From: Kappaphycus alvarezii
Lineage: Eukaryota; Rhodophyta; Florideophyceae; Gigartinales; Solieriaceae
Length of the DNA stretch: 64,000 bases
Direction of reading: 5' to 3'
Assembly: GCA_002205965.3 (NCBI GenBank)
Contig: NADL03000609.1
Span: 124,001 to 188,000, forward strand
In this document: one piece after another, positions 1 through 9,984 of the stretch
Numbering within the stretch: position 1 is the first letter of the stretch
Layout of the letters: each line of letters begins with the position of its first letter
The notes under the pieces: generated by a model
The model's database searches: none
What the model was told of the DNA's origin: nothing
The model's input: only the letters and a program-made list of their open reading frames with translations
Position numbers and translations under genes: made by a program

Positions 1-300
1 AAACTGCTTCCTCATGGAGAGGTCAAGCAAGTTGGCAGACAACTTCAAGCCAAGTCCCGAGTAGTAGGAAGTTGAGAGTCAACTTCAGACCCAAGAAAAC
101 TTTTTCTTACGCTAGTCGCAGAGCGTCGGTGGTAGACCCTGCCCCTTTTATACTTGCTTGTAGCTTCTCTCAACTCTCTTCTATATACACTCCCTTTTGT
201 TCGTTCAACAATACCACGGCAGCACTTTTGTCGCTCGCAACACCTCCTTCTCAGGGTAATTGGTTCTGAGGATCTCTCCCCCGCCGATTTACCCCTATCA
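1..300 (+). repeat. Gyp1 copy A 5' LTR, 3' part only
   Basis: Bases 1-300 match the 3' LTR (about 7350-7771) from the point after its TATA box to the terminal CTATCA. The upstream half, with the promoter, lies outside the window. The right end is fixed by the primer binding site two bases further on. Confidence 0.9.
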
Positions 301-302
301 TT

Positions 303-320
303 TGGTACTCTTGTGGAGGG
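303..320 (+). other. Gyp1 primer binding site (copy A)
   Basis: TGGTACTCTTGTGGAGGG starts two bases after the LTR. Its TGG complements the CCA end of a tRNA, as expected for minus-strand priming. The identical 18-mer is found in copy B (21901-21918, opposite strand) with the same two-base spacer. I cannot name the tRNA from this sequence. Confidence 0.8.
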
Positions 321-388
321 GGTTGCACCCGAGGTATTCGAGTTGAGCAGTAGTAAGGAACACTTCGGGGGATTTCTTTTCTGTAATC

Positions 389-1312
389 ATGGATCTCAAC
401 TGCTCGTATAACGTTCACAGGGGGCAAGACTGAAGACGTTGAGGAGTTTCTTTACACATATGTCAACGTTGTGATGCGAGAGAAGGGCGATGAAGAGAAG
501 GCCGCAAGTATCTTCGCCTATCTTCATGGTGACGCAAAGCACAAATATAAGTCCAAGTTTATCGACGGGTGGTCTCTTAACGGGAATGGGCGTAACTTCG
601 GTGAGGTATGTGAGTGGCTTGTGAAAGAGTATGCTAAGGAGGTAGAACCAGATGAGATGATTCGTACCGCCATAGAGGCCCGGCTCAACTTCGACGATTT
701 GTTAAGCTCATTGGTGTACTTGTGTGATCTTTATGAAAAGGCTGGGTTCAACGCCCAAGCCAAGTACGGAATGCTGCGTAAGGCGGCTATGGGGATAAGC
801 GGCTCTCCGATTTCCTCCTCATCAAGGGCCCTCACACTTTTGATGAACTGAAGGGTACCATAGTAGAATTTGTCAAAAATTCGGAGACGTTTCAGTCACT
901 GAGTGAGGTACCGAGGGAAACCCGCACATCGATGTCTATCGTACATCCTGAAAAGAATTATCAAAGGCCGGCTACTAGTGCAGCGGCATTAGAATCTGTC
1001 AGGAGCGATGTCAAAAACTTGGAAGAAAGGTTGGAAACCCGATTCGATAATCGACTTGACATGATAACCTCGCAGTTGGAAAGCCTTACTCTTACCATTA
1101 AGAAGAACCAGTCTGGGGCCCCTAAGGCCGCAGAAGTCTGTTCTTACTGTCACAAGCCTGGACACTTTGCAAACAGGTGTCCTGATAATCCACATAGAAA
1201 CACTCGTTGTGCAAAGTGCGGTCGATATGGGCATCATGAAAGTAACTGCTGGTCTAAAGACAACAGAAGAGCAAATTTATCGGAAGCAGGAGTGAGTCAG
1301 GACCAGAGGTGA
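389..1312 (+). pseudogene. gag: Gyp1 gag (capsid/nucleocapsid), frameshifted
   Basis: Structural polyprotein that would coat the element RNA. The start ATG at 389 follows the primer site and gives MDLN; copy B supports it. Copy A has lost at least one base near 400, so the frame resumes at 471, and there is another shift near 795-850. The capsid-like part is helical and acidic. A coiled-coil-like stretch near 990-1080 precedes two CCHC zinc knuckles at about 1138-1180 and 1207-1250 (C-X2-C-X4-H-X4-C, read as CSYCHKPGHFANRC and CAKCGRYGHHESNC). The frame stops at 1310-1312, overlapping the next frame by four bases (GTGA here, ATGA in copy B). Confidence 0.85.
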
Positions 1313-2253
1313 AAATCTTACAAAATAGAAGGGATCAAAGGTTGACGGATGCCGGTAACGTATCCATCGCTGAAGAGATTAGTCAAGTCAATGTGACGAT
1401 GGGAAGGGAACATTTTATCGAAAAACCTAGGCTAGAGTATGGAATGCTGGAGCATATCCCAGCACCTGTACCTCCTCGAACCAAGAGGTCTGATCAAGTT
1501 GTTCCAGGAGTGGGAGTCACTCCGGCCAAGAAGACGAAAAAGAGTAAGAAAGTTAAGAGTATCTCTAAGGACGTACTAGAGTATGTGAAGAGGTACAATT
1601 TGGTGGCTGAGCTTGCATCGGCCCCAACTGGGATAACGTTTGGTCAACTTTTGAGGGGCGACGCAGAGGATGCGAGAAAAGAACTCAAAAAAATTATCAG
1701 GTCTAATAAGTCCGCTAAGGGTAAGAAACTGTTTCTTCAATCGGCCTCGACAGCACCAAGACGTCTTAAGCTGGTACCAGTCAAAGTATTGGGTATGAAA
1801 ACCCAAGCTCTCTTCGATTCGGGTGCTGTTCCAAACCTCATTTCAGAAACTTTGGTGACAGATCTAGGTCTCGAAATTACTCCAACGACTCGAAAAATAA
1901 CTGTAGCGGATGGAACCGTCTCAAAATGCATGGGCACTGTTGACAAGGTTTCCGTGTTCTTTGGGGACTCTAAAGTTGATGTAGACTTTCTTGTCATGCC
2001 GGATCTCCCTTTCGATGCAATCATTGGCTGCCCTACCATGGAAAGACTAGGGACATGCATTGACTTGGGCAACCAAATGGTTTCAGTTAATATTGACGGC
2101 AGAACCGTGAAGATGCCCCTGGATTTCGACAAAAGCACGCATCCTGAAGATTTAAAAGAAACGGACAGTGAAGATTTCACTTCTAGCTATGACAGCGAAG
2201 ATTCGGAACCAACTAACACTTTCGAAGTGGAAAAGGGTACCCTCGGGGGTTAA
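1309..2253 (+). CDS. pol: Gyp1 retropepsin-like protease ORF
   Basis: 314-codon frame beginning at the stop-start overlap with gag. The first codon reads GTG; copy B has ATG, so the original start was probably ATG. A basic Lys-rich stretch at residues 60-85 precedes the protease. The catalytic motif ALFDSGA (about residue 170) is the single D-S/T-G of a retroviral-type aspartic protease, and DAIIGCPTMERLG (about 240) is the hydrophobic-G motif that follows the flap. The tail is very acidic (DSEDFTSSYDSEDSE). It ends in TAA at 2251-2253, where the following frame's ATG overlaps it (TAATG). The protease would act in cis on the element polyproteins. Confidence 0.88.
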   Translation: MKILQNRRDQRLTDAGNVSIAEEISQVNVTMGREHFIEKPRLEYGMLEHIPAPVPPRTKRSDQVVPGVGVTPAKKTKKSKKVKSISKDVLEYVKRYNLVAELASAPTGITFGQLLRGDAEDARKELKKIIRSNKSAKGKKLFLQSASTAPRRLKLVPVKVLGMKTQALFDSGAVPNLISETLVTDLGLEITPTTRKITVADGTVSKCMGTVDKVSVFFGDSKVDVDFLVMPDLPFDAIIGCPTMERLGTCIDLGNQMVSVNIDGRTVKMPLDFDKSTHPEDLKETDSEDFTSSYDSEDSEPTNTFEVEKGTLGG

Positions 2254-4146
2254 TGAACATGGCATGGGACGATTATGATTCCGGGTTTGAAACAGATGAC
2301 GACTGGGATTCTAGGATAAGTTTGAAACCCGAATGTGTTTCTTTTTGCGATGATATCGAATCAAAGGACAGAATTCGGAGCATGAAAGAAGATTACCTTT
2401 GCAAAGAAAATAAGAATAGCGAATTCCATATATGAAGATGTGAGCACGACGGAAGAGGTCCTTCAAAATATTGAGGTTGAGGATCAAGAAGAAAAAGGGC
2501 GCCAAATGGCAGAAATCCAAAAAAGTGCAGCACCTTCCCGCCCCCGCCTCACTGAAAATATCCGACATGTTAACATCTTCCGAAGTAATTGCATGGAGCG
2601 TTTCAGATTTAAGACAAGCAAGTGTACCGGTTACTCACTCGTTCGAACTTACCGACACTCAACCGATTTACCACAAGCCTAGACGTCAACCGCCAAAATA
2701 TGACCAATTTATCTCAGAAAATGTTACAAGTATGCTGAAAAATGATATTATTCGACCAGTTTCATCCCCATGGTCGTTTCCAGTTGTGGTCGCACCAAAG
2801 AAGGATGGAAAGCTGCGTTTTTGCGTCGATTACCGACAACTGAACCAGAGAATGATACCCGATCGATTTCCGATTCCGAACATGGAGGAGATCCTCGAGG
2901 ACCTGAAGGACGGGAGATATTTCACCTCAATTGACCTTTACACTGGCTATTGGCAGATTCCATTGGATGAAAAATGTAAGGAAAAAACAACCTTTACCAG
3001 CAAAGCCGGTACGTTCAGGTTCGAAGTGATGCCTTTTGGTCTCATGAATGCACCAGCTACATTCCAAAGAATGATGAACGAGGTTTTGAAAGGACTTCCA
3101 TTCGCAAGAGTCTATATCGATGATGTCGTCATATTCTCAGAAACATTGGATCAGCACATCTCGCACGTCAAGACAGTTGTGGAGAGGATATCGGAGTATA
3201 GCTTGAAAATTAAGTTGAGCAAATGCTTCTTTGCGAAAACTTCTATCCAATTACTCGGTCATATCGTCGACCAAGAGGGAATTAGAGTGGATCCAGAGAA
3301 AACGAAAAAAATAAAGTTGGCACCAAGGCCCGCTTCAAAGACGGAGGTCCGAAGCTTCTTAGGACTGGCCTCATATTACAGAAGATTTATCAAAGATTTC
3401 GCCAAGACTGCAGCACCGTTACATGCCAGCACTACGAAGAACGGAAAATTTTACTGGAACAAGGAAATGGAAACTGCATTTCAGGAGCTTAAAGATAAGC
3501 TATGTGTCCCCCCAGTTCTCATGTACCCAGATTTCAAGAGACCATTCGTTGTGGAGACAGATGCCTCAGAACGGTCTTTGGGTGCCGTTTTGTCCCAAAA
3601 AGATGAAAACGGAAGACTACACCCTGTTCAATTCGCAAGCCGAACTCTGAATGACGGGAAAAGAGATACTCAGTCTGCGAGAAAGAAGCGCTAGCTGTCG
3701 TCTTCGCGCTGAAAAAGTTTCGCGTATACCTTTTATCACTCGAGAAATTTGTCTTGATAACTGATCACCAGGCACTTAAAACAGCATTCCAAAAGAAGGA
3801 TGTACATCACCGCTTGGCCCGATGGCTCGACATTTTCGCAGAATATCGGTTTGAAATTGTGTATAGACCCGGACGCAATAATCAGCCTGCCGATTACCTA
3901 TCCCGCTTGAGGGACGCACTGATTCCAAATGAAAAAGCTTCGGAGGACATCGTCGGAGTCGCCGAGTTGCAGTTGCCGAACGATAACGAGTACGAAGCTA
4001 ATATTCACGGACTGATCAAATTCCTCGATGGACTAGAAATGAGAAAGGTTGATCTTGAACACCGAAATTGGGTACGCAGGAATCAAAAGGCTTTTACATT
4101 GTGGAATGGGAAACTTTCCGGCACACTAAAGCCGGTCCCCGACTAG
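2253..4146 (+). pseudogene. pol: Gyp1 reverse transcriptase and RNase H
   Basis: Begins with an acidic leader (MNMAWDDYDSGFETDDDWDS) whose ATG overlaps the protease stop. A shift near 2430-2470 leads to the RT frame at 2471-3694. RT motifs in order: FPVVVAPKKDGKLRFCVDYR, FTSIDLYTGYWQI, MPFGLMNAPATFQ, and the catalytic YIDD at 3113-3124. RNase H follows with VETDASERSLGAVL and FASRTLND. A one-base shift near 3655 moves the rest into 3754-4146 (ITDHQALKTAF, RPGRNNQPADYLSRL). Family knowledge: this copies element RNA into DNA in the cytoplasmic particle. The frame breaks are consistent with single indels relative to copy B. Confidence 0.92.
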
Positions 4147-5160
4147 TGGCCCCTTTGAAAGAAAGAATGAAGATCTTGAGGACTTTCCATGATGAGCTAG
4201 GGCATTGGGATCTCGAAACAACCAAAAATTCGTAACTGAGAGATTCTGGTGGCCCGGTATCCATAAGGACGTCTATAACTTCGTGAAAAGCTGCGACAAC
4301 TGCCAAAAATTCACTCCAATACGGAAGTATAAGACAACTCTAAGTTTTCCAGTTTCCGGTCTCTTTGAAACCTTCTCAATTGACTTCGCGGGCCCGTTCA
4401 AGGAAACTTCTTCCGGAAACAAATATCTCCTTATAGGGGTGGAACATCTTACTGGATGGCCAATAGCAGTTGCAGTTCGAGGAGGCAAATGCTGAGGTGG
4501 TACTGAGATTCATCGAAAAAGAAATAATTGAACCGTTTGGTCTTCCAAAAAGGATCATCTCGGATAACGCCCTTTGTTTTACTGCAACTTCACTGCTTCG
4601 TTTTTTGGAAGAGAAAGGGATTCAGCTGAAGACCGTTCTCGCATACGCTCCTATGTCCAACGGGAAAGCGGAGAGGATGGTTGGAACCATCAAACGAGCA
4701 ATATCGAAAACTATGTTGGAGAATGAAATCCAGTGGGAAGATGCCTTACCAAAAGTGTTATACGGCTACCGTCGAAGAAGAGGAAGAAATGGACGCTCAC
4801 CATTCGAGCTATGTACGAAGGGCTCCTAGAATGTTACAGAGAGACATGGAAACAAATATTATCGATGAAGAGAGTAGGGAAGTTGAACTACTGGCCACCG
4901 AAGGCTGGAGATCACACCGCGCGCTAACACAGACAAGAAATAAGGATGCAGAACCTGCAGTCAGAACCTTTTCAGTTGGCTCTAAAGTACTTGTAGTACA
5001 TGGAAAAGCAATGCAGCAGGCTGTGAAGTGGCCGGCCTTCCAAACCAAGTACTCGAACCCTTGCATCGTCACGGAGGAAAGACACCCGCACTATCAGCTC
5101 TGTTCAAGCTCAGGGAAGAGATCAAGGAGGGCCATCCATGCACGTCGTCTGGTCCCTTAC
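4146..5160 (+). pseudogene. pol: Gyp1 integrase
   Basis: Zinc-binding HHCC region at about 4180-4310 (HDELGHW then CDNCQKF). The catalytic core has Asp in IDFAGPF (about 4380), Asp in ISDNALCF (about 4560) and Glu in NGKAERM (about 4660), the D,D-35-E triad of retroviral integrases. A C-terminal DNA-binding-like segment follows (SVGSKVLVVHGKA to RRAIHARRLVPYH). Small shifts occur near 4140-4205, 4480 and 4780-4800. The frame does not stop after the integrase but runs on into the duplicated unknown domain; copy B shows this in one uninterrupted frame. Confidence 0.9.
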
Positions 5161-5850
5161 CATCAGAGGCCTGAAGAATTCCTTCTCACACAGGACTATG
5201 CGCAACCACGGGGCATACTCATCTTTAACTATAGAATGATTCCTATGGGAGGAAAAAGGGCCTGGGAATGGATCATCTCGGTTACGCGGGACTACTACGA
5301 ACTCCACGTAATCATCCATTTCTACATTAATATATGCCTATGTTTTCGTACGTTGAACGGACCATTGCTACCTGAAGAAGATTTCCGACTATTAATAAGT
5401 TCTATTTTCATTCCAAAACGGAAGGTTCACGGAAGCAGGTCCAGAGTTTGTGGAGGTAATATATCATTACTCTATAGGAAGATATGGAATGGTAGCTGCT
5501 GGAGACTTGTCGCAAACGTATCTGAATATTATCCGTCCAATTTACGTATTTCTCAAGAACAACCAAGACGTGCGACTGAGAGGTTACGCCTTACCCCCGG
5601 ATATGGAATACAGGCTGGTCCCGTATCCTCTATGGGAACCTTACGTTTCTCCGCCACAAATTGGGAACGTTGGAGGCGGCGAGGATCCTCCTGAAGCAGT
5701 GATGATGACCAGAGGAGGACCTTCAGGAGACAACAACCCGCCCAGAAGAGGTTCCGGTCGTCCCCGAGAGGACCTCGTGCAGGTCCCAGTACGTCAGGAG
5801 CTGGTCGCGGCCATTCATCGGGACCGTCCACCACAACTTCATCTCTAGCT
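5160..5850 (+). pseudogene. Gyp1 integrase-fused unknown domain, repeat A
   Basis: Not recognised as a known family. It directly continues the integrase C terminus. Core features: NICLCFRTLNGPLLPEEDF, a VEVIYHYSIGRYG segment, LNIIRPIYVFL, then MEYRLVPYPLWEPYV. About 130 residues, mixed hydrophobic and aromatic with no clear membrane span. A Pro/Arg/Gly-rich linker follows (PPRRGSGRPRE). A shift near 5400-5450 breaks it here; copy B keeps it open (16530-17228). It is clearly homologous to repeat B downstream (CLCFR.L.GP, GR.G, I.PIY, YP...PY). It could be a particle, targeting or envelope-like accessory domain; I assign no function. Confidence 0.75.
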
Positions 5851-5879
5851 CTCCTTCACAACCATGCACAGCATACAGT

Positions 5880-6291
5880 CGGAAGAAGAAGATTATCTTT
5901 TTGGCTGCGCAATATCTCCGAGGATGCGAACGATGCGCAGGTCATTTCTTATTTCATGATAAGCATCTGTTTATGTTTTAGGGCGCTACATGGACCGCAC
6001 TTATCTTACGAAGATTCGTTCTTGATGATGCGCGTCTTCTTTTCTTATCGACATCCATTCCTCCGGCATCTTCCAGAAGAGTTTGCATATCACATATATT
6101 TTTTCACTCTTGGAAGATTCGGAAGAGTCACGGAAGAAGAATGTATTCAACCCCACCTCGATGTGATCAAACCAATATATGAGGCTATGCTACAAAGTGA
6201 GGTACCAGTAATGCGAACCTACTTTTTAGAGCATCATATTGGTAATCAGTTGCATCCGTACCCGTTTGAGAGACCATACATTTATCAATAA
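5880..6291 (+). CDS. Gyp1 unknown domain, repeat B
   Basis: Second copy of the domain described at 5160-5850. The frame from 5956 to 6291 is open and contains ISICLCFRALHGPHLSYED, RVFFSYRHPFL, FTLGRFGRV, DVIKPIYEAM and LHPYPFERPYI. Copy B has the same repeat at 15969-16382 with the same boundaries and the same terminal tyrosine-rich end, so it is a conserved part of the element. The upstream ATG at 5956 is simply the first Met in an open frame; the intact ancestor was probably one long polyprotein from integrase through both repeats. Confidence 0.75.
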
Positions 6292-6361
6292 GACAGCGAA
6301 CACTAACGGAAAGAGAAGAGCAGTGACGACCCGGGACGTTCGCCTTGAGAAAGGGGGCGTG

Positions 6362-6475
6362 TAATACAAAAAATGGTCCTCCCCTCATTTAATACAGGAA
6401 ATGGTCCTCCCTTCACGTAATACAGGAAATGGTCCTCCCTTCACGTAATACAGGAAATGGTCCTCCCTCGTGTAA
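6362..6475 (+). repeat. 28-bp tandem repeat in Gyp1 3' region
   Basis: Four units starting with TAATAC at 6362, 6390, 6418 and 6446, each holding AATGGTCCTCCC. The same array, with about three units of 28-29 bp, is at 23214-23300 in the Gyp1 3' fragment. It lies between the duplicated domain and the acidic frame. Bases 6476-6832 show no gene. Confidence 0.9.
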
Positions 6476-6832
6476 TCCAGCAACCTACAACGATCCCGCC
6501 CCTAACTTCTCCACCGTCATTTCCAAATTTACTTCCATTTTTCTAGATATTTTTTACTGTATTTAACCCTCTGAATCGACCCCGAATCAAGTCTTTTCCC
6601 TTTTAGCTTACCTCCTCCTCCAAATTCGCCTTTTTGAGAAGAAGGGCGCAAATGCTACGCAAAATCCCTTGCAGATTTATTTTACCTATTCTAATTATAG
6701 AACCTGCCCCGGGAGCCTATTTAAACCCCTTTATTCCAAGTTCCAAATGTCCCCGATCATTTTACTCATCACCCTCTCCCCCCACACACCCAAAACACCC
6801 TACATTGCCTCCCATTCCCCACCGTCTATCAA

Positions 6833-7341
6833 ATGAACAACCTTCGCCCCTCCGCCCCCATCACCAAAAACCGCCCCTGTCGCCCCATCAACGGCCTAGC
6901 TCTAATGAATAATGGGCCAACAGACTACGACGACTACTACTCAGGAGGACGGACCGTGAGCGTGTTCGGGAGTGGGTTCGTCGGCACTTCTTGGAGGAGG
7001 CGGAGGAGGAGGAGGAGAGGAGGAGACTGAGTCGGACGTGGAGGGATTCGAGGATGAGAAGAGACTTTGTAGCTCCGTGGGAACCGATGGTGTATAATCG
7101 TGGGGAAGTTGCTGTGGGGGATGGAGAGGAGAGTGTGGGCGTGATCGTCATCTCGGATTCTTCGGATAGGGCTGGAGCGGCGGCTGAGGTCGCGAGGAAG
7201 AGTTGGAGGATCTTGATATGTCTGATGAAGCCATTTATCATTCTGAGCCGTTCGAGGGAATTTGTAAGGATTGCATTGAGAGTATGGATATTTTGGAAGT
7301 TATTTAGTTCTGATCTTGAGGATGACGATTGTGAGGAGTAG
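6833..7341 (+). pseudogene. Gyp1 acidic 3' ORF, copy A
   Basis: Reading frame of unknown function just before the 3' LTR. It starts with MNNLRPSAPITKNR, a beginning also seen in copy B and the 22.3-kb fragment. Mid-protein it becomes a run of Glu/Asp; in copy A a shift near 6990-7020 moves the reading frame so that the acidic run appears as MEEAEEEEE. VAPWEPMVYNR follows and the frame ends DLEDDDCEE. No catalytic motif, signal peptide or membrane segment is visible. Its conserved position in three copies argues that it is a real element gene. Acidic low-complexity proteins can act as transactivators or histone-like binders, but that is only a possibility. Confidence 0.6.
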
Positions 7342-7349
7342 ATACAGAT

Positions 7350-7771
7350 ATTTTCTTGCTAATATCTTCCCTCTGGCCAATCACATCCACAAGAGGCCTT
7401 TTTATGCGTTTATGGTATTTAGTATGTTTGATTGAGACTTTACGATTAGCCGAAAAGTCTATATAAGCTGAGTAAATTGCTTCCTCCTTGAGAGGTCAAG
7501 CAAGTTGGCAGACAACTTCAAGCCAAGTCCCGAGTATTAGAAAGTTGAGAGTCAACTTCAGACCCAAGAAAACTTTTTCTTACGCTGGTCGCAGAGCGTC
7601 GTTGGTAGACCCTGCCCCATTTATACTTGCTTGTAGCTCCCTCAACTATCTTCTATGTACACTCCCTTTTGTTCGTTCAATAATACCACGGTAGCACTTT
7701 TGTTGCTTGCAACACTCTTTCTCAGGGTAATTGGTTCTGAGGATCTCTTCCCAGCCGATTTATCTTTATCA
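7350..7771 (+). repeat. Gyp1 copy A 3' LTR
   Basis: About 420 bp. The right end is exact (CTATCA at 7771); the left end is approximate, inferred by comparing copy B and the solo LTRs just after the acidic frame's stop. A 5-bp CACTG follows, matching the CACTG before the copy B junction at 14468-14472. Confidence 0.85.
7459..7467 (+). promoter_or_regulatory. TATA box of Gyp1 LTR promoter
   Basis: TCTATATAAG lies in the LTR and is kept in the copy B 5' LTR and in both solo LTRs (TATATAGAC on the opposite strand). The position, about 300 bases before the LTR end, fits a U3 promoter. Transcription start not determined. Confidence 0.6.
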
Positions 7772-8345
7772 CACTGCTTGCATGGAGCCCAAAGGATCAA
7801 CCGACACGATCGCCAAGTAAACATTCTCGCGAATGACCTGGCAAGAGTTGCTCGTCATCCTGTTGTAGAGTCATGCAATGGTCTCCATCGCACGAGACCA
7901 GACATCCAGGCAATAGGAAGCAGTGGAGGGACCGACTTTTTTGATGTTACCTCCGTGAATCCCCTCGCTCCATCCAACAGGAGAGTGAGGGCCTTCAACC
8001 CGATGCCCTCTCCGAATGCGGCGCGAAATTCAAAGCAGAGAAGATATCAATCCTTTATTGCGACCTCCACCAGAGGTAGACTCCTGCTGTGCCAGTCTCC
8101 ACTCTTGGTACGCATTAACCGCGTGGATATAACCGACCACATCTTCCATGCATTAAAATAACCCAACCTTTTCTCTTGGAGGTTGGCACCCGGATGCGTG
8201 TGGAGTGCTAAATGACGTGGCAAGGAACGTGGCTGTGAGGGCACTGGAGACGTACGGAAAGGTTCGCGGGGTTTTGATGCAAAGGCACGCTGCAGCAGCC
8301 GTCATGTCCAATGCGGCCTGCTTGATGGCTGGCCTGAAGGTAGCT
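7772..8345 (+). pseudogene. RT/PD-(D/E)XK element, C-terminal nuclease half
   Basis: Starts in mid-gene at the Gyp1 insertion point. The frame from 7772 gives HCLHGAQRINRHDRQVNILA, the end of a Cys-His zinc finger followed by a basic stretch, then RTRPDIQAIGSSGG and FDVTSVNPLAPSNRR, the RPD...D(V/I)T pattern of a restriction-like (PD-(D/E)XK) nuclease. KQRRYQSFIA may hold the downstream Lys. After a stop at 8161 another frame continues (ARNVAVRALETYG, SNAACLMAG), matching the end of the element at 28.1 kb. The upstream half with the zinc finger start is at 14180-14472. Family knowledge: such nucleases follow RT in some non-LTR retroelements. Confidence 0.7.
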
Positions 8346-8600
8346 TTTTAGGGAGCGTACTTCCTTCCCCATTACTGTTTCGGTATACCCTTTTTGAGTT
8401 GATTGTGTTTGTTTGGAAAACCATGGGATAGATCAGATCTATCTTCCAAGAGTAAAACACCCAAACGATCCCCCTCCACCTCATGGTTGGTGGTATATAC
8501 GGTTGGTCTTCTTTGTGTTTTGGAAAAGATTCAAGCTTGTGGCCAGTTCCATCGCTTCAAAGAATTGCTCTTACCCTGCCTCTGAGACAGTGAAGCTGCT
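8346..8600. other. No gene; short repeat shared with 9430-9480
   Basis: The segment around 8420-8465 (GGGATAGATCAGATCTATCTTCC...) recurs at about 9435-9480 with few changes, including a short palindrome AGATCNGATCTATC-like core. No coding potential seen. Probably a remnant of a small repeat. Confidence 0.4.
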
Positions 8601-9090
8601 TGATAGGGGTAAATCGGCGGGGAAGAGATCCTCAGAACCAATTACCCTGAGAAGGAGGTGTTGCGAGCGACAAAAGTGCTACCGTGGTATTGTTGAACGA
8701 ACAAAAGGGAGTGTATATAGAAACGAGTTAAGGAGCTACAAGCAAGTGTAAATGGGGCAGGGTCTACCACTGACGCTCTGCGACCAGCGTAAGAAAAAGT
8801 TTTCTTGGGTCTGAAGTTGACTCCCAACTTCCTACTACTCGGAGCTTGACTTGAAGTTGTCTGCCAACTTGCTTCACTTCCACTAAAGGAAGCAGTTTAA
8901 TCGGCTTATATAGACTTTTGGCTACCCCAAAAGTCTCAAACAAACATACTAATAACCATAAAATGTATTCACGGTAAACGTTTGAACCAGAGAGACTATT
9001 AGGAGATATTTCCCAAGGTAAATATCTCGGTGCCATACCCATGCCAGCCACCATCGGCCAGGGTGGGAATTGATGTGGCCATTATATAGA
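8601..9090 (-). repeat. Solo LTR of Gyp1 family
   Basis: Starts TGATAGGGGTAAATCGG, the reverse complement of the Gyp1 LTR 3' end, and matches through the TATA region (8905-8915) to about 8970. Beyond that it resembles the second solo LTR at 24965 more than Gyp1, up to 9180. No internal sequence follows, so it is a recombination remnant. The right end is uncertain. Confidence 0.8.
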
Positions 9091-9984
9091 CCCTTCAGAG
9101 TCACTCGTAGTATCACCCACAACCTGGAACTGTACTGACATCTACTATGACAGCGTGTCCTAAAATGAAAAAATCAACCGATGAATTTGCCACACTCACC
9201 CAAATTGAATATATCTTGCAAATTCAAAACTGTTAAATATCTTCCCAATTCCGATTCCGATACTGTATACAATCATGGTCCTCATCTAGATTTTTTTCGT
9301 GTGCGAATTTGCGCACATCACTGCTCACCACCCTTACCTGTCTTGCCTTTCAATACGTTAGTTTTTCTGTAGATCGCAGTTGCCCCCACCGGGGACCCTT
9401 CAACAAGGCACGCTCTCCTCAGTTCTGTACTCTGGGAAAAATGGGATAGATCGGATATATCTTCCAAGAGTAAAAAACAACCAACCTTTCCCCTGTGGGA
9501 AAAAGATGCATGTTGTGGATTTTTACCGGCAAGAGCATGATTGAGATCCCCGCAAATGGTATAGCGCCTAACGAGCTCAAAGTCAGTGCACACTTTGCAT
9601 GCGCACCTTCTTCGGCCAGTTTGTAGCTGTCTTGATGCTGACTCCTTGTGATTCCGAATTGGGACGATTAGTGAAGTGCGGTTTTTCGACTAGTCGAGTG
9701 CACTCCGTTATGTTGTTAACTGCCCTGCGTTTAGGGTCGTGGGATCTTTGCGCAATCTCCGATAAAAGCTAACGCGAGCGAAGATGCATTAAATATTAAG
9801 GCCAAGAAATGATAACACTCCACGCGTTGGGGTTCGCAGCAGCGTTTTAGTCGCCGTTCTATAGCGCCATTTCACCGCACTCTTTTCTCTGCCAGCGCCA
9901 CAGTGCACAGGCTGATGGGAATTTCATGTTCCACTCGCATTAAACCCAAATGTTCCCCATTCCACGCGACGACGCGGATGCCAG
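9091..9984. other. Intergenic sequence without a recognisable gene
   Basis: Bases 9091-9250 are shared with 25470-25600, downstream of the second solo LTR. The rest holds only short frames on both strands that look like chance ORFs. Confidence 0.5.

Larger units (their letters stand above)
1..7771 (+). mobile_element. Ty3/gypsy LTR retrotransposon Gyp1, copy A
   Basis: Near full-length element whose 5' LTR is cut by the window edge. Order seen: LTR, primer binding site, gag with two zinc knuckles, aspartic protease, RT, RNase H, integrase, a duplicated unknown domain, a 28-bp tandem repeat, an acidic reading frame, 3' LTR. RT before integrase places it with Ty3/gypsy (Metaviridae-like) elements. 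Copy B at 14473-22340 on the other strand is closely similar, which let me locate frameshifts and LTR ends. The 3' LTR ends in CTATCA at 7771, followed by CACTG, the probable 5-bp target duplication. Several one-base frameshifts make this copy non-functional as it reads. Confidence 0.93.

Noticed and set aside
6362..6475. Considered as a CRISPR-like or other spaced array
   Set aside because: Units are contiguous 28-bp tandem repeats without spacers, inside a retrotransposon of a eukaryote.
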